DNA of 64,000 nt from Phlebotomus papatasi (lineage: Eukaryota; Arthropoda; Insecta; Diptera; Psychodidae). The notes below the pieces were generated by a model that saw only the letters and a program-made list of their open reading frames with translations, did no database searches and was not told where the DNA came from. Location of the stretch: assembly GCF_024763615.1 (NCBI RefSeq), contig NC_077224.1:51780712-51844711 (forward strand). The letters run 5' to 3'. Positions 23,845 to 34,027 of the stretch are shown here, piece by piece; positions within the stretch are counted from its first letter, which is position 1, and every line of letters starts with the position of its first letter. The translations under genes were made by a program, and so were the position numbers.

Positions 23845-24245
23845 AAGTAGATTTTGGTTCTCCAATAGTGTCTTGGATAAAAGGTAAATGGAACTCTATT
23901 TGCACAAAAAGTCGTTGATGTTCGAAGAATTCAAATTCAATTTCGAATTTTCATACTAAATTTTCGAACAAGGTGGGGAAAATTTATCAAATATCATACT
24001 GAAAATCTGGCTGGCAAAACAGTTACTCAGTGATTATGGAGTGATTAAATACTGGGGCAAGAACAGTAAACGTCGTGGTTCTGTTTTTTTCCTCACAACA
24101 ATGTGAAGACCGTCACATTTTGACACTTGAGCACTTCGAAATTTGAACAGGATGTATCTCAGCCACCTTGCTGAATTATCAAAAAGTAAGAAAGTCTCTT
24201 TTTTGGATCTTTGAATAGATTTTCGAATTTTTCAAGATCTAATTC
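23845..24245 (-). repeat. repeat Y, copy 2 (no N insertion)
   Basis: It is the inverted relative of 13862-14436. Around 24022 it reads AGTTACTCAGTGATTATGG, which is the uninterrupted form of the site where the other copy holds element N. Confidence 0.65.
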
Positions 24246-24411
24246 TGTACGGAAAGATTGTCAATCGGTCGCCATGGTCTGGAAGAGTTCGGATGAGAGC
24301 ATAGAGATGGGTCTATCAAGCAATTGGCTGGGATAAGCCCTGGTCTCCATAAAAAATATTTCATGGCAGAAACCCGACTACAATCTGCACATTTATCCGA
24401 AAAGACAAAAA

Positions 24412-24505
24412 TTCGAGTATCTGAAAATCAGAATATTCGAATATCTGAGTATTAAAATATCCGAATATCTTAAAATTCGAATATCCGAAAATTCAATTAT
24501 CGAAA
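24412..24505. repeat. short tandem repeat, ATTCGAATATCYGAAA units
   Basis: Units of about 16-18 bp made of ATTCGAATATC plus TGAAAA-like spacers repeat about five times. A related stretch with AAATATTCAAATATTCG lies at about 23640-23690. Confidence 0.6.
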
Positions 24506-24573
24506 AATTGCCTTTTATTAAATATTTTTCAATATGTAATAACTATGAAATACTTCAATTTTCTGATATCGCA

Positions 24574-24697
24574 AGGGCCTTGACAGACCTGAGGATTAGC
24601 CGAGAGGCGGTTTAGCATAATTATATTTGAAATAATGGTTAAACTTCATTTTCCACTAAGTCGTCTCTCGGCTTAAGTCGTAAGTGTGTCTAGGGCA
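24574..24697. mobile_element. element N, copy 2
   Basis: CCTTGACAGACCTGAGGATT at the left and CTCGGCTTAAGTCG ... TGTCTAGGGC at the right match copy 1 at 14092. The middle GCATAATTATATTTGAAAT also aligns. The right flank begins TA. Confidence 0.8.
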
Positions 24698-26196
24698 TAA
24701 CTCTCTAAAACATGCATTTCTACTGAAGTGATAATGGAACTGTGACAAAACTATCTCAAAAAACTGGAGCAGTGTTGAAGAAGTTCTTACAAGACTACAT
24801 AATTACATTAATAGAAATAAAGCATTATGCATGAAGATTAAATTTGTCTTAAAGTAATATTACAAAGTGCGATGAATTGGGTGGGGGAAAATTAGAATTT
24901 TGAGGCGTAATACATGAATAATAATTTATAAGAAGAAAAACTTTTAGAGATATCGCCGAATGAGGGACTAATGCGTGGGAAGGATGAGATAAATGGGGAA
25001 TTTCATTTAAAATTGAGTGATAATGTTTCGTCTTTTTTTTTCCTTCACAATGTATGTCACCAAACGGATTTGACGTCAAGTGATTCTCAAGAGATGTCAC
25101 AGAATAATTTTTCCTCAGAATTTCAAAGAGTTCCCCAAAACATTTAAAAAGAGTGGGTGATAATTTTTCTGTGAGATAATATTCAACACAATTCAATAAG
25201 ATATTTTTTTCTGCTGACTCCTTCAGCTGGAAATCTGGAGAAAATCCGGCAAATAATCTTCAGTGCATCCTCTGTGAGGAACAGCATAGAGATAAGACGT
25301 TCACTTAATCATCGAAAGAATAAAGTCAATACAGAGTTGAGCAAAAATGGGAGGCAAAAGGCATTTTGTTAACCACATATGTAGCGGATGTCATTCGAAG
25401 AAAATTGATATAGACACACACGAAATAAGCCTTTATGTTAATCCTCAAGTGAATGTTGGTTGTACAAGTTGGACGCTCAAGTGTGCTAAAAAGCAGTATT
25501 TTTTTGCAAACTCAACCGAAAACTGTTCAAGTGAGTTCTTGTCAAGGATTTTCTGTCATCTTATCTCTTGGCTTTCTTCAGCTCATGTTTTCTTCTTGAG
25601 AATTAAATCCCCTCGTGGTGAGACAGTGAATATATTCCCCAGTGATCATCTGTCACAATAAAAGTGTCATCGAATGTAAATCGATTATGACTTGAATCAC
25701 ATTTAACCGCAAAAGACTTATCAGCAAATTTTTGCTTCTGTCTCTTCACAAGTGCCAACAGCAAGTTTAACTTGGTGTTTGGAAGAAATATCGTTGACAC
25801 ATTTTTTATCGTGAAATATCGCCCAAAGAACATCTCTTCAGAATTCAATCAATACGTGTGAAATGTCTCTTTTTATCGCACTTAAATTGATGTCTCACCA
25901 GTTTCTGTTTATATTGATTGCTAATGGATCGGCTTACAGTTCTTACCGAAATGCCTTATCAGTTATCACATAATTCTGTTTTATGTTTTAGATCTCAATT
26001 TAAGACTACGTAGTCAATTACTGGACTCTGTATCTAAATTACTTGTATATTGAACAATATTTCGTGGAATTTCTGAAATTAAACTTCACCATCTTGGAAA
26101 TTATAACTCAATTTTGATTTTATGTCTGTAAAATAAAACGGCATCATTGCCTAAACCCAAATAGTACTTATCAGATTTATTAAATATTCAATTATT
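24698..26196. other. unique-looking non-coding DNA
   Basis: No repeat was recognised. Open frames at 24849-25196 (-), 25347-25661 (+) and 25603-25848 (-) lack any recognisable domain. Confidence 0.35.
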
Positions 26197-26366
26197 CACT
26201 GGTAAAAATAAATAGGTGAAATTGATCCAAATTTGATCCTTTTGCAAAGGATGTATCAAATTTCAAACTTTGAATGCACATTTATCATAATAGAACATGT
26301 TAATTTGATCCACTCTTCGCATAAGAATCAAATTTGAATCAATTTTATCCTTTATTTTTACCGGTG
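26197..26366. mobile_element. family Q miniature element, copy 2
   Basis: It begins CACTGGTAAAAATAAATAGG and ends CCTTTATTTTTACCGGTG. Interior TTTGATCC/GGATCAAA-like words resemble copy 1 at 10472. It is not TA-flanked. Confidence 0.75.
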
Positions 26367-26484
26367 TGTTCGATTTTCAGTCAAGTCATGCAGCACTGAT
26401 TTTCCTATATTTTGATTTTTCCTTATGCATATAAATGCTTGAAAATACCTTTACTATTCATATTTAAGGCCCTGGAAAATTAAT

Positions 26485-26560
26485 CTAATCATCTTCATCC
26501 AGTAATGCTTGCAGATCGGCTCTATAAATTATTTTTGGTCCTTTTGCCCTCTTCTTCCGA
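26485..26560 (-). pseudogene. possible C-terminal protein fragment
   Basis: On the minus strand a basic stretch, RKKRAKGP, is followed by KIIYRADLQALLDEDD and a stop. A basic then acidic tail is typical of some DDE transposases and nuclear proteins, but I cannot assign a family. The frame is open for only about 27 codons upstream. Confidence 0.2.
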
Positions 26561-26894
26561 ATCGCTATTTCGGAAATATTTTAACCGATTTTCATTGGTG
26601 GTTTTCGATAAGTTCCCTGGAGGTCTCTTTAGCTAAATGACCTGCTTTTGTTTATTTCTTTCTTATGTTAAATCCCTAAAGTAGTACTCCCCACAAATTC
26701 TGCTTTTGGGCACAAAACTTAACATTATTTTTGATAGCAATACATTTTTTGAGTTGCGATATCTTTCGGTATTGTGACTAGATATTTTTGCCAGATAACT
26801 ATCTTCCAAAAGAAACATAATTTCACTCCTGACATATGTCACTTCTGCAATATATTTGTAAAAATTCAAAAATTAGTTGAGGACTTAGTATTTA

Positions 26895-27356
26895 GGGGAA
26901 AACGCGCTACCTTGAGATGATTCAAGCTTTGAATAACTTAATTTGTTTTTCTACTGAGAGAAATCCGAAAAAGTTAAAATAACATTCCGGAAATGTTAAT
27001 TTTACCCTGCAGTATTGATCCAAAATCGGTGTAAATATTATCCCTTTTAGGTGTATTAGGGGTTAAAGTTACCCTTTTTCATGTTAATTTTACCCTTAAA
27101 AAGGTGTAAAATTAACATAAAAAATGTTAATATATTTTTACACCTGAAAAGTGTTAAGGTTATGAGGAAGAAAAGTTAATCGCACTCTCTTTTTTTCTCA
27201 GTGTATGTTCCTAATGGAATTCACCTATAACTCTTTTCTCGATATTTAAGGCATTGACCAGCTATTAAATTATTAATGGGCCAAAACAATTTAAAACACA
27301 TTGAAAAAAATGAATTGTCCGAAGCTTGAATCGTCCGAAGGTAGCGCGCTTTCCTC
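26895..27356. mobile_element. family F element, copy 1, split by family A
   Basis: TA flanks GGGGAAAACGCGCTACC at the left and GGTAGCGCGCTTTCCTC at the right. Inside, GAATTGTCCGAAGCTTGAAT matches copy 2 at 33509. A family A copy occupies 26953-27203. Without it the element is about 210 bp, like other F copies. Confidence 0.85.
26953..27203 (-). mobile_element. family A miniature element, copy 4, nested in F
   Basis: A nearly intact reverse-oriented copy: ACTGAGAGAAATCCGAAAAA at the left, CTCTTTTTTTCTCAGTG at the right, with TA on the right and on the left (the first two terminal bases are lost). It interrupts family F, so it moved after F. Confidence 0.9.
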
Positions 27357-27496
27357 TACATGCTTTTTGACCTTTGAAGTATAATTCTTCGAAAGCGTGT
27401 TTAAATTTTTCAAAGTATCATAGTATTTTTGAAGTATCAGTTGTTGTTTAGTGTTTTATCCCCAAGAACTCTTTCAAATGGCCTAGAATTACAATA

Positions 27497-28601
27497 GGGG
27501 AGACTGGGGCAAAAAGTCACAAATCGAAAATTTCAAAATTCAATATCTTCCAAGACAAATAAGATAGCAGCTTAAATTTTTTTCCATGGATAGCCTCGAA
27601 AGACCTTCTTCGTTGTTGTATGTTTCTTAGAATTTGAATAAGGAATTTAGAAAACAAAAAATATTGAAATTTTTAGCCCTATTTTTGAAATATTTTTCTT
27701 GACGAATATATCAATTATTACCTACTTATTATTGAAAATGCGCACTGGTGATGATTTCCTAAATGTTTTGGATTCGTTGAATACGAAGCCGCTATCTTTT
27801 TATTAAAAACGGCCACTTGGGGCAAAAAGTAACAAAAGGTATGGAGCAAAAAGTACGAAAAACCGAGGCTATTTTTGATGTCTCACTGCAAAAAGAAACG
27901 TTAGTGCCATGTGTCGCCGCTTGTTGTTTGCATTGCTCAAACGATTTGCAGTATCTTGTATGTTTTTTTTTCTAAAATAGCTTGAAAAGCGTTTTTCTCG
28001 TTCAGATAGAGAAAACGGTGTTTTACAAAGGTGTAGAAGAATAAATTTCCTATGAATGTATGTTAACTACTCTGAAAAAAATGTTTTGTCAAAATAACAA
28101 GAAAAGTTTGTGAGAAGGAAGTTCTTTCATACAGAATATAGAAAAGTTTTGTCAAATCGGCGGCCAACTGGATTTTGTCAAAAGTTTGTGAAAAGTATGT
28201 TTTTCCATATAAAATACAGGAAAATGTTTTGTCAAATTAATAAATTACATCCTTTTGACAAAATTTTAACAAAATCCATTTGTTCGTTTAACAAGATATT
28301 TTATTCTGAGTAGGTATTTTTTGAATTTACGGAAGCGCCCGTAATAAAGCGAATCAAAATGTGGTAATTTCCCATGCTTGATACTATTTGCCCCAGCATT
28401 TTTGAGAATGATCACAAAAATACCTTTCATAAAACGGCTCAATAAATGTATTTCCTTGCAAAATAGAGGAAAATGACATTCACAAAGTTGTAGAGCGGTA
28501 AATTTCTTATAAAACTGCGCAAATTAGAAATTTCTGGGACGCTCATGTGGCTTGTAAAAAAATAAAATATCTGTTTTGTGACTTTTTGCCCCAGTCTCCC
28601 C
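27497..28601. mobile_element. element D, TA-flanked, split by S
   Basis: The termini are GGGGAGACTGGGGCAAAAAG and its inverse, CTTTTTGCCCCAGTCTCCCC, both next to TA. GGGGCAAAAAGTAACAAA, GGAGCAAAAAGTACGAAA and TTTGCCCCAGC recur inside. The outer 8 bases equal those of element C, but the rest is unrelated. No transposase motif was found. Confidence 0.85.
28070..28310. mobile_element. element S, TA-flanked, nested in D
   Basis: TA flanks CTCTGAAAAAAATGTTTTGT at the left and ACAAGATATTTTATTCTGAG at the right. GTTTTGTCAAA or its complement recurs about five times. The tips resemble group 1 (CACTSAGARAAA) with CA missing at both ends. A 67-codon open frame across it has no known domain. Confidence 0.75.
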
Positions 28602-28972
28602 TATGGTTTTACTTTGTTCTTATTGTCCTTGATGATTCCTTGAATTTTCCACAGCATTAGCATAAAACGCTAGGATGGGTCGAGCTTGGTACACAGTATA
28701 TGTTCCCATCTTATCTTCCTTTTAATTTGCACTTTATCAATCATTGTTACACATTTGATTTGATCCCCTTTTGACCTCAAAATAACCTCGAAGTATTACG
28801 AAGTAAATTGTAAAGTCTGCAAAATTTTCTATTTAAGCCAAGACACATCTGGGAGTATTGTATCATATGTCTTGGACTTAAAGGTTTCATTCTAGAAACA
28901 AACCACAGGGAGAAATTCTTCATAAATTACCGTTTGCACAGAACAGTGGAGTGGTTTTCTAACCCTTTAAGG

Positions 28973-29458
28973 ACAATTGGAACACCGGTGTCCCATAAAG
29001 AAAATATTTATTCCTGACTACCTAAAGTTATTTTTTTCATAATTGTAAAGTAGAAGGTTGATTGAATCTAGAATATTTTTTGCAAGTCTCTAGCTTTTGC
29101 TGTATATTAAAAATTTAAGCTCAAAAATTGCGAATTTTTAAATTCTCAAATTCTTAATTAATTTTATTTATTTTTTTATATTTCCAAATTTTTAAGCAAA
29201 ACCCTTTTGGCAATAAAAACTGCAATACTCATACGTAATATTTTTCATTAAAGCGAAAAATATTATTCATTGGTATTTTCAGAAAAATTCCTTATATTTT
29301 CGGGCTATTTTTGTCCCTATTGTTCATAGAAGAATAAAATACACCGAATTAGACTCTTTTGGACTTTCCAAGGTTAGATGTATATCATTGATTATATTTC
29401 TCAGTTTAATTTTTATTGTTGATTTCCAGTCCGTAAAAAGTATCTCGTCGTTAAAGCG
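28973..29458. mobile_element. element V, probable TTAA-type miniature element
   Basis: The left tip CCCTTTAAGGAC and the right tip GTCGTTAAAGCG followed by TTAA form an inverted pair. The left flank reads CTAA, one change from TTAA. This is piggyBac-like by target and CCC-tip only. No transposase is present. Confidence 0.55.
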
Positions 29459-31286
29459 TTAAATGTCTTCGTTTAAAAGCAGTTTAAAGTGCCATCTACC
29501 ATTTTAGTAGAGACACTTTATGGTAAGAATGGGAAAACCAAATTGCGGTTGTCACGGAAGAAAAATTTTTGTCTTCAAACAAAATACATAGCAATGTTTT
29601 TCTTGTCCGTCAATCCGTCTGTCACACGTTCCAGAAACAGTAAGAAATGTTCACCTGGGTCTACGAGAGACCTCTCAAGCGTGCGATCCAGGGATCGTTA
29701 ACACAACCGTGACTTTCTCTCAACCTTTTAAGTTTTCCGAAAAATTGGTTTCATAAGGGGCGTGGCTTATTTTTCATTTAGGTGGTTTACTTTACGACCT
29801 TGTGGGAAATTTCAGTAAGTATTTGAAATATTGCAGAAATTTTGAAAAAAAGCATTATCATTTTGCCTTAATATTTCAAATATTATTAAAAAAATTATAA
29901 AGTCTCTAGCAGCTATAACCCGGAAAATTCTGGGTGGAGCTTATTTAGGAGGTAACATAATTTTTAACAAAATAGTAATAGTAATATTCTTTGATTTATT
30001 TTTTTTCTGTTTTACTATAGTTTTCGATAAGGTGATGAGTTTTTTTGACAGCTTTCAAACTAGATGAATTTATTATTTACAGTGATACTTCAATGTCTCT
30101 TTGTTATTGAAGCATGAAGATGTAAGTAAAAAAAATTCTCATCCATGACAAAGAATTATTTAAAGATAATCTATCTTGGCCTTTACCCCTCCCACAAATT
30201 TGGAAATGTGATAGCATTTGTGACATATATCTGTATACGTTTGATTGTGTTCCATGAACCATCCACTCGATCGAAATCTGCATGCGATTTATGATTAAAA
30301 CGTGAATGATGACATGATGGGATTGTCTTTCGAGGTTCCTTGTCTCCTGATAAGGTAGCGATAGCGTGTCAAGTGTTCTCAGCACTTGTATCAATTTCAC
30401 CTTTCTTTGCCTTCTGGTGCTGCCAGGAATTTTGGTAAAGAAAAGAAGCTTTGCTAGTTAAATCTGGAGATTGAGGAAAAAAAATGTCTTATCAATCTTT
30501 GCTTCTCTTTTTCCAACCAGAAGCTACTGTTGGAGTCATAAACTATCAATTACCACGCTATTAACGTGTCAAATTTATGTTATCGAAAAATCATCAATCG
30601 TATCATTTTTCTTGAGCCACCGATAATACCCTAATAGACTCAATTTTTTGGGTATTTCCTTCACTCAACAGTCCTATCAGACAGTCAATTGAGAGTGGTC
30701 GAATGCTCAAAATCAATATCAATTTTCATGCGGTTTTTCGAATTGGAGTTCACGTGAAAGAAGTCAATTAAGTGTTCAAGCTACTGTTTTATTATTTTAT
30801 TTGTTCTGTTGAATTTAGCAATTGCAAAAAGAATGATTTGAATAAACTACCAATGCATTGATATCTTGCAACTTGAGATTTTTGATTAGTGTTAACCGAA
30901 AATGATTGTTTAAAATAAATCTTTGAAATAACGAACAAGAACTTGTGGACAAAGAGTGAAGTGCATGCTAGAAAATGTTGTACAAAGTCCAATTGAACTG
31001 CATTATATTTGCAATTATCGTGTAAATCCATGAAGAGGAACTCTTATCCTCCTTTTAGGTGTTTACTGGAAAATTTATCGACGGTTTTCAACACCGAAAA
31101 TGATGTGATCGGGAATATGTGGAGGGCAAAACAAGGGTTTATTTATTGAGTATTTGAGAAGACAATAGAAGTACGTTATATTTCCGATCGTATCAAATAC
31201 AAATGACGAGAAAACGTTCAGTGTAAGTTGAATGAGTTTGTTAAAGTCTCCTCAAATGCAAAAGAACTTTTTTTTTCTACCTCTTA
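29459..31286. other. non-coding; repeat-like start, then unique
   Basis: At 29610-29640 the words GTCCGTCAATCCGTCTGTCAC resemble the end of repeat M, so part of 29470-29720 may belong to a related repeat. From about 30050 the DNA looks unique. Minus-strand open frames at 30104-30400 and 30792-31031 show no domain. Confidence 0.35.
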
Positions 31287-32354
31287 GGGGAAATGCTTCT
31301 AATTTTGTCCAGTTTCTTATTTTGGACACTTTGAGGATAACATTGGACACTAAAAATAAATTGATTAAAATGATGGATTTTTATTCCAATATTTAATGAA
31401 TAATGAATTCTATCTAAATATTTGTTCTTTTTGGAATATTTTAACACTAAATACGTTAAAATTTGAATATAATTTGAGTTGAAATTGCTTTGTTGAAAAT
31501 TCAGTGTGAGCAATTGCTTACGAGAAATATGACAGAACTTCGTGGCTTACTTCAGCCTTATTTAGTTTTGGTGAAGTACTAACAAAGTTTGTTCGCTGTT
31601 TTTGAGTGATATTATTGAATATTCATTGAATATTGTGTTGATTCACGTTACTGATGATTTGTACATTTGACCTGAAGTGAGATTTGCCTTGTGAATTATA
31701 TTTTTCGTGTGAAAAATGGGAATTTTTTTAAGACATTCACCAGTGAGGTGATGATTCTTATTTTGGACAGGTGTTTTTCTCACGAAATTTCGTGAAGTTT
31801 TAGCTTTTGTGATGACTAGGTTGGACAAATGCCTGGAGAAACAAAGGAGCATCATCTCTACGAAAGAGATGCAGTGAGAAATGCCTTGAAAGGCTCCCGG
31901 AAAGGGCAGGGAATGAGCGAATCCGCACGTACTTGGAGTACCGAAGTCAACTCACTTTAATGAATGATATGGAAAGTTTCTGGGCTTTTTGTGACATTCC
32001 ACGTTTCCCTTACATGACCAGGAAGAGGACTTGATAAGATTGGTTCATAAAATGAAGAACAATGGGCATCCTATTGAGGCGGATTATCTGTCCAAATTTA
32101 CAGACAAGTTGTAAAAATTAATAACCAAGTTGTCCAAAATAAGAGTCAAATTCACCTCTACATATCAATTCATTTTTAAACGTATTAAAACTAATTTTAG
32201 TAAAAATGAGATGATAAATAGCTTGCCAAGTTTCTAAACAATCCTTCTGAAAAGAGAGTAACAAGAAGAGTCAATTAGTATTGAAAATATGGCACTTCAA
32301 ACTTAGGATATCGATGCTTATATGCAGACTGTCCAAAATTATAAGCACTTCCCC
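31287..32354 (+). mobile_element. element L, TA-flanked, with pogo-like coding relic
   Basis: TA flanks GGGGAAATGCTTCTAATTTT at the left and AAAATTATAAGCACTTCCCC at the right. TTTTGGACA or TGTCCAAAA recurs near both ends and within. It encloses a recognisable but frameshifted transposase N-terminus (31829-32114). This is the only group 2 miniature-like element here with both termini and coding sequence. It is probably an internally deleted derivative of an autonomous element. Confidence 0.85.
31829..32114 (+). pseudogene. pogo/Tigger-like transposase N-terminus, decayed
   Basis: From the ATG at 31829 (MPGETK...) the frame reads YERDAVRNALKG and GMSESART. After a frameshift, GGAGTACCGAAGTCAACT (31935-31952) reads GVPKST. 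This is the order of a psq-type helix-turn-helix: a basic N-terminus, an AL..V..G.MS..A helix, then GVP.STL. Further on, 32010-32114 reads LHDQEEDLIRLVHKMKNNGH then P, which matches the second DNA-binding segment of pogo/CENP-B proteins (E..L...V..M...G.P), and then stops. The DDE catalytic domain is absent. Stops and at least two frameshifts show it is not functional. Confidence 0.7.
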
Positions 32355-32769
32355 TATGCGTTGTTTATGCTTGCTAATTGTGAAGTGGCTTTCCATAGTT
32401 AAAGTTGCATCTGCTGCTGTAGCTTCTCATCTTTATTGAGAGAAAATTTCCCTGCAAATCCCATTTCGGGAAGAAGAAAAAATTGTATTAACACCGTGAC
32501 GAACTGCACGTGTCTCATACACCATTTTCTACTCCGTGGGTGACTCCTTCCTCCAGTCATCTCCACTGTCTCATTGTCCAAATAGAAATACTTGAAAGTT
32601 TCACTATTTAAGGTGTTACGTTTCACTTAAAATTTCAATTGAATATATGAGAATCCAGTATACTGAAATATTGTAATAAGTTATCTGATTTAACACTAAA
32701 CTTACCGACCGTTTTTAGTTATTTTTCCTAGTGCTCTCAGTTAAATGGCAGACCGCTGTAGGCAGGATA

Positions 32770-32996
32770 GGGTAAAGTGGTACAAGTTGGACAATGGTAC
32801 AAGTTGGACAATAGTACAAGTTGGACAGGATTTTTTTTTCTTGATAAATTTAGTACTTAATTTTTATTTGTATATTTTTAATGCTTTAGTTTTATAATTT
32901 GGTTCCTTATGCTTAAAAAAAATTTAGTTCTGTATTTATCAAGAAAAAAACCCTATCCAACTTGTAACACTATGTCCGACTTTTACCATTTTACCC
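32770..32996. mobile_element. family H miniature element, copy 2, nested in U
   Basis: GGGTAAAGTGGTACAAGTTG follows TA; three successive GTACAAGTTGGACA units start the element. The right end reads ACCATTTTACCC, followed by CA where TA is expected. Copy 2 of U (GGTAGGATACTCAAA) shows the uninterrupted target. Confidence 0.85.
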
Positions 32997-33060
32997 CATT
33001 CAACATTTTTTTCTCTGAAAAGATGAAAAATTACAATTAGACACTGAAAATTATGTCATA

Positions 33061-33280
33061 AGGGAGGCCGGGGCAAATTAGCCACATATAGTATTAGATA
33101 GTGGGGTGTTAGCTTGGGTGTGTTTTCCTTAGAAAGAATATTAAGCAAACTGCTGTCCTTTCAGAGTAATTAACTCCCTGCCTATTCATTTAAATATTTA
33201 TCAGTATAATTGAAACATTTTTCATAATTCAAAGGCAAACAAAAATAAAATTTGCTGGTTAATTCTACCCCGGTCTCTCC
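33061..33280 (+). mobile_element. family E miniature element, copy 2, nested in U
   Basis: TA flanks AGGGAGGCCGGGGCAAATTA and CTACCCCGGTCTCTCC. AATTAGCC and GGTTAATTCTACC lie at the two ends. It is the reverse-oriented relative of 8827-9026, and a fragment lies at 63795. Confidence 0.8.
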
Positions 33281-33508
33281 TATGCATATTCATTAAAGAA
33301 ATTCATAATGTTTGATAGACACATTATACCGTCTAAATATGTGTTAATGTCTAAAAATCTTTAAATAGGTCAATTTGACCGATCTTGGTAGGTTTAGTAT
33401 TAAACCTCTTTTCATAAGAAAAACGCCTCTCTAAAACAAAGCTTTTTTCTATAAAAAAGCCTAAATAATCCAATTGGAGACTGAAGAACAAAAACAATTT
33501 TTGAACTA

Positions 33509-33617
33509 GGGGAAAGCGCACTACCTTTAAACGACTCAGAACGTATTCATTAAAAAACCGTATTGAAAAAATGAATTGTTCGAAACTTGAATCGTCCGAA
33601 AGTAACGCACTTTCCCC
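33509..33617. mobile_element. family F element, copy 2 (short)
   Basis: TA flanks GGGGAAAGCGCACTACCTTT and AAAGTAACGCACTTTCCCC. GAATTGTTCGAAACTTGAAT matches copy 1. It is about half the usual F length, so it is internally deleted. Confidence 0.8.
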
Positions 33618-34027
33618 TAAAAACTCTAAACAGTCTTTTATCTTCTAAACAGTTAGAAAAAATATGTAATTATTTATCTTTTGGTTGACCGGAGAACCAC
33701 TAGTTAAAATCCTGAAATTGGATTAGAATTCATGCCTTAAATTCAATGTGACAAGTATGCCAAAGTCTCTTAAAACTAGATTAATTTTAGTATTGACTTT
33801 GAATTCTTCTTAAGGGGTTATGAAATTGTAGCATAGAGTTTTGCCATAATTTTTGCGTATTTGCTACCGGTTAAATTGATTCATATTAAAAAGAAAACAT
33901 TCCGAAATAAGAAGCAAGCATACGAGCAAATAAAAAAGTAAATCCGATAAAGATATAACATTTACGGATATATTATCGATTCATTACCGATAAGGTTTAA
34001 TGCAGTCAGGTTGGAAATTTCAAGATA

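Larger units (their letters stand above)
32694..33399. mobile_element. element U, copy 1, TTAA-flanked, carrying H and E
   Basis: TTAA flanks both sides (32690-32693 and 33400-33403). The tips are CACTAAACTTACC and, inverted, TACTAAACCTACC. Blocks TTTTCCTAGTGCTCTC, GACACTGAAAATTAT and GGTCAATTTGACCG match copy 2 at 53950. Subtracting inserted H and E leaves about 255 bp, equal to copy 2 (258 bp). The TTAA target suggests the piggyBac class. Confidence 0.8.

Noticed and set aside
25347..25661. 104-codon open frame with several cysteines
   Set aside because: The cysteines are not in a known spacing, there is no signal peptide, and the reverse strand is also open nearby.
28110..28313. 67-codon frame with repeated FFH and KYRK words
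   Set aside because: The repetition comes from the TTTTGTCAAA units of element S, not from a protein repeat.
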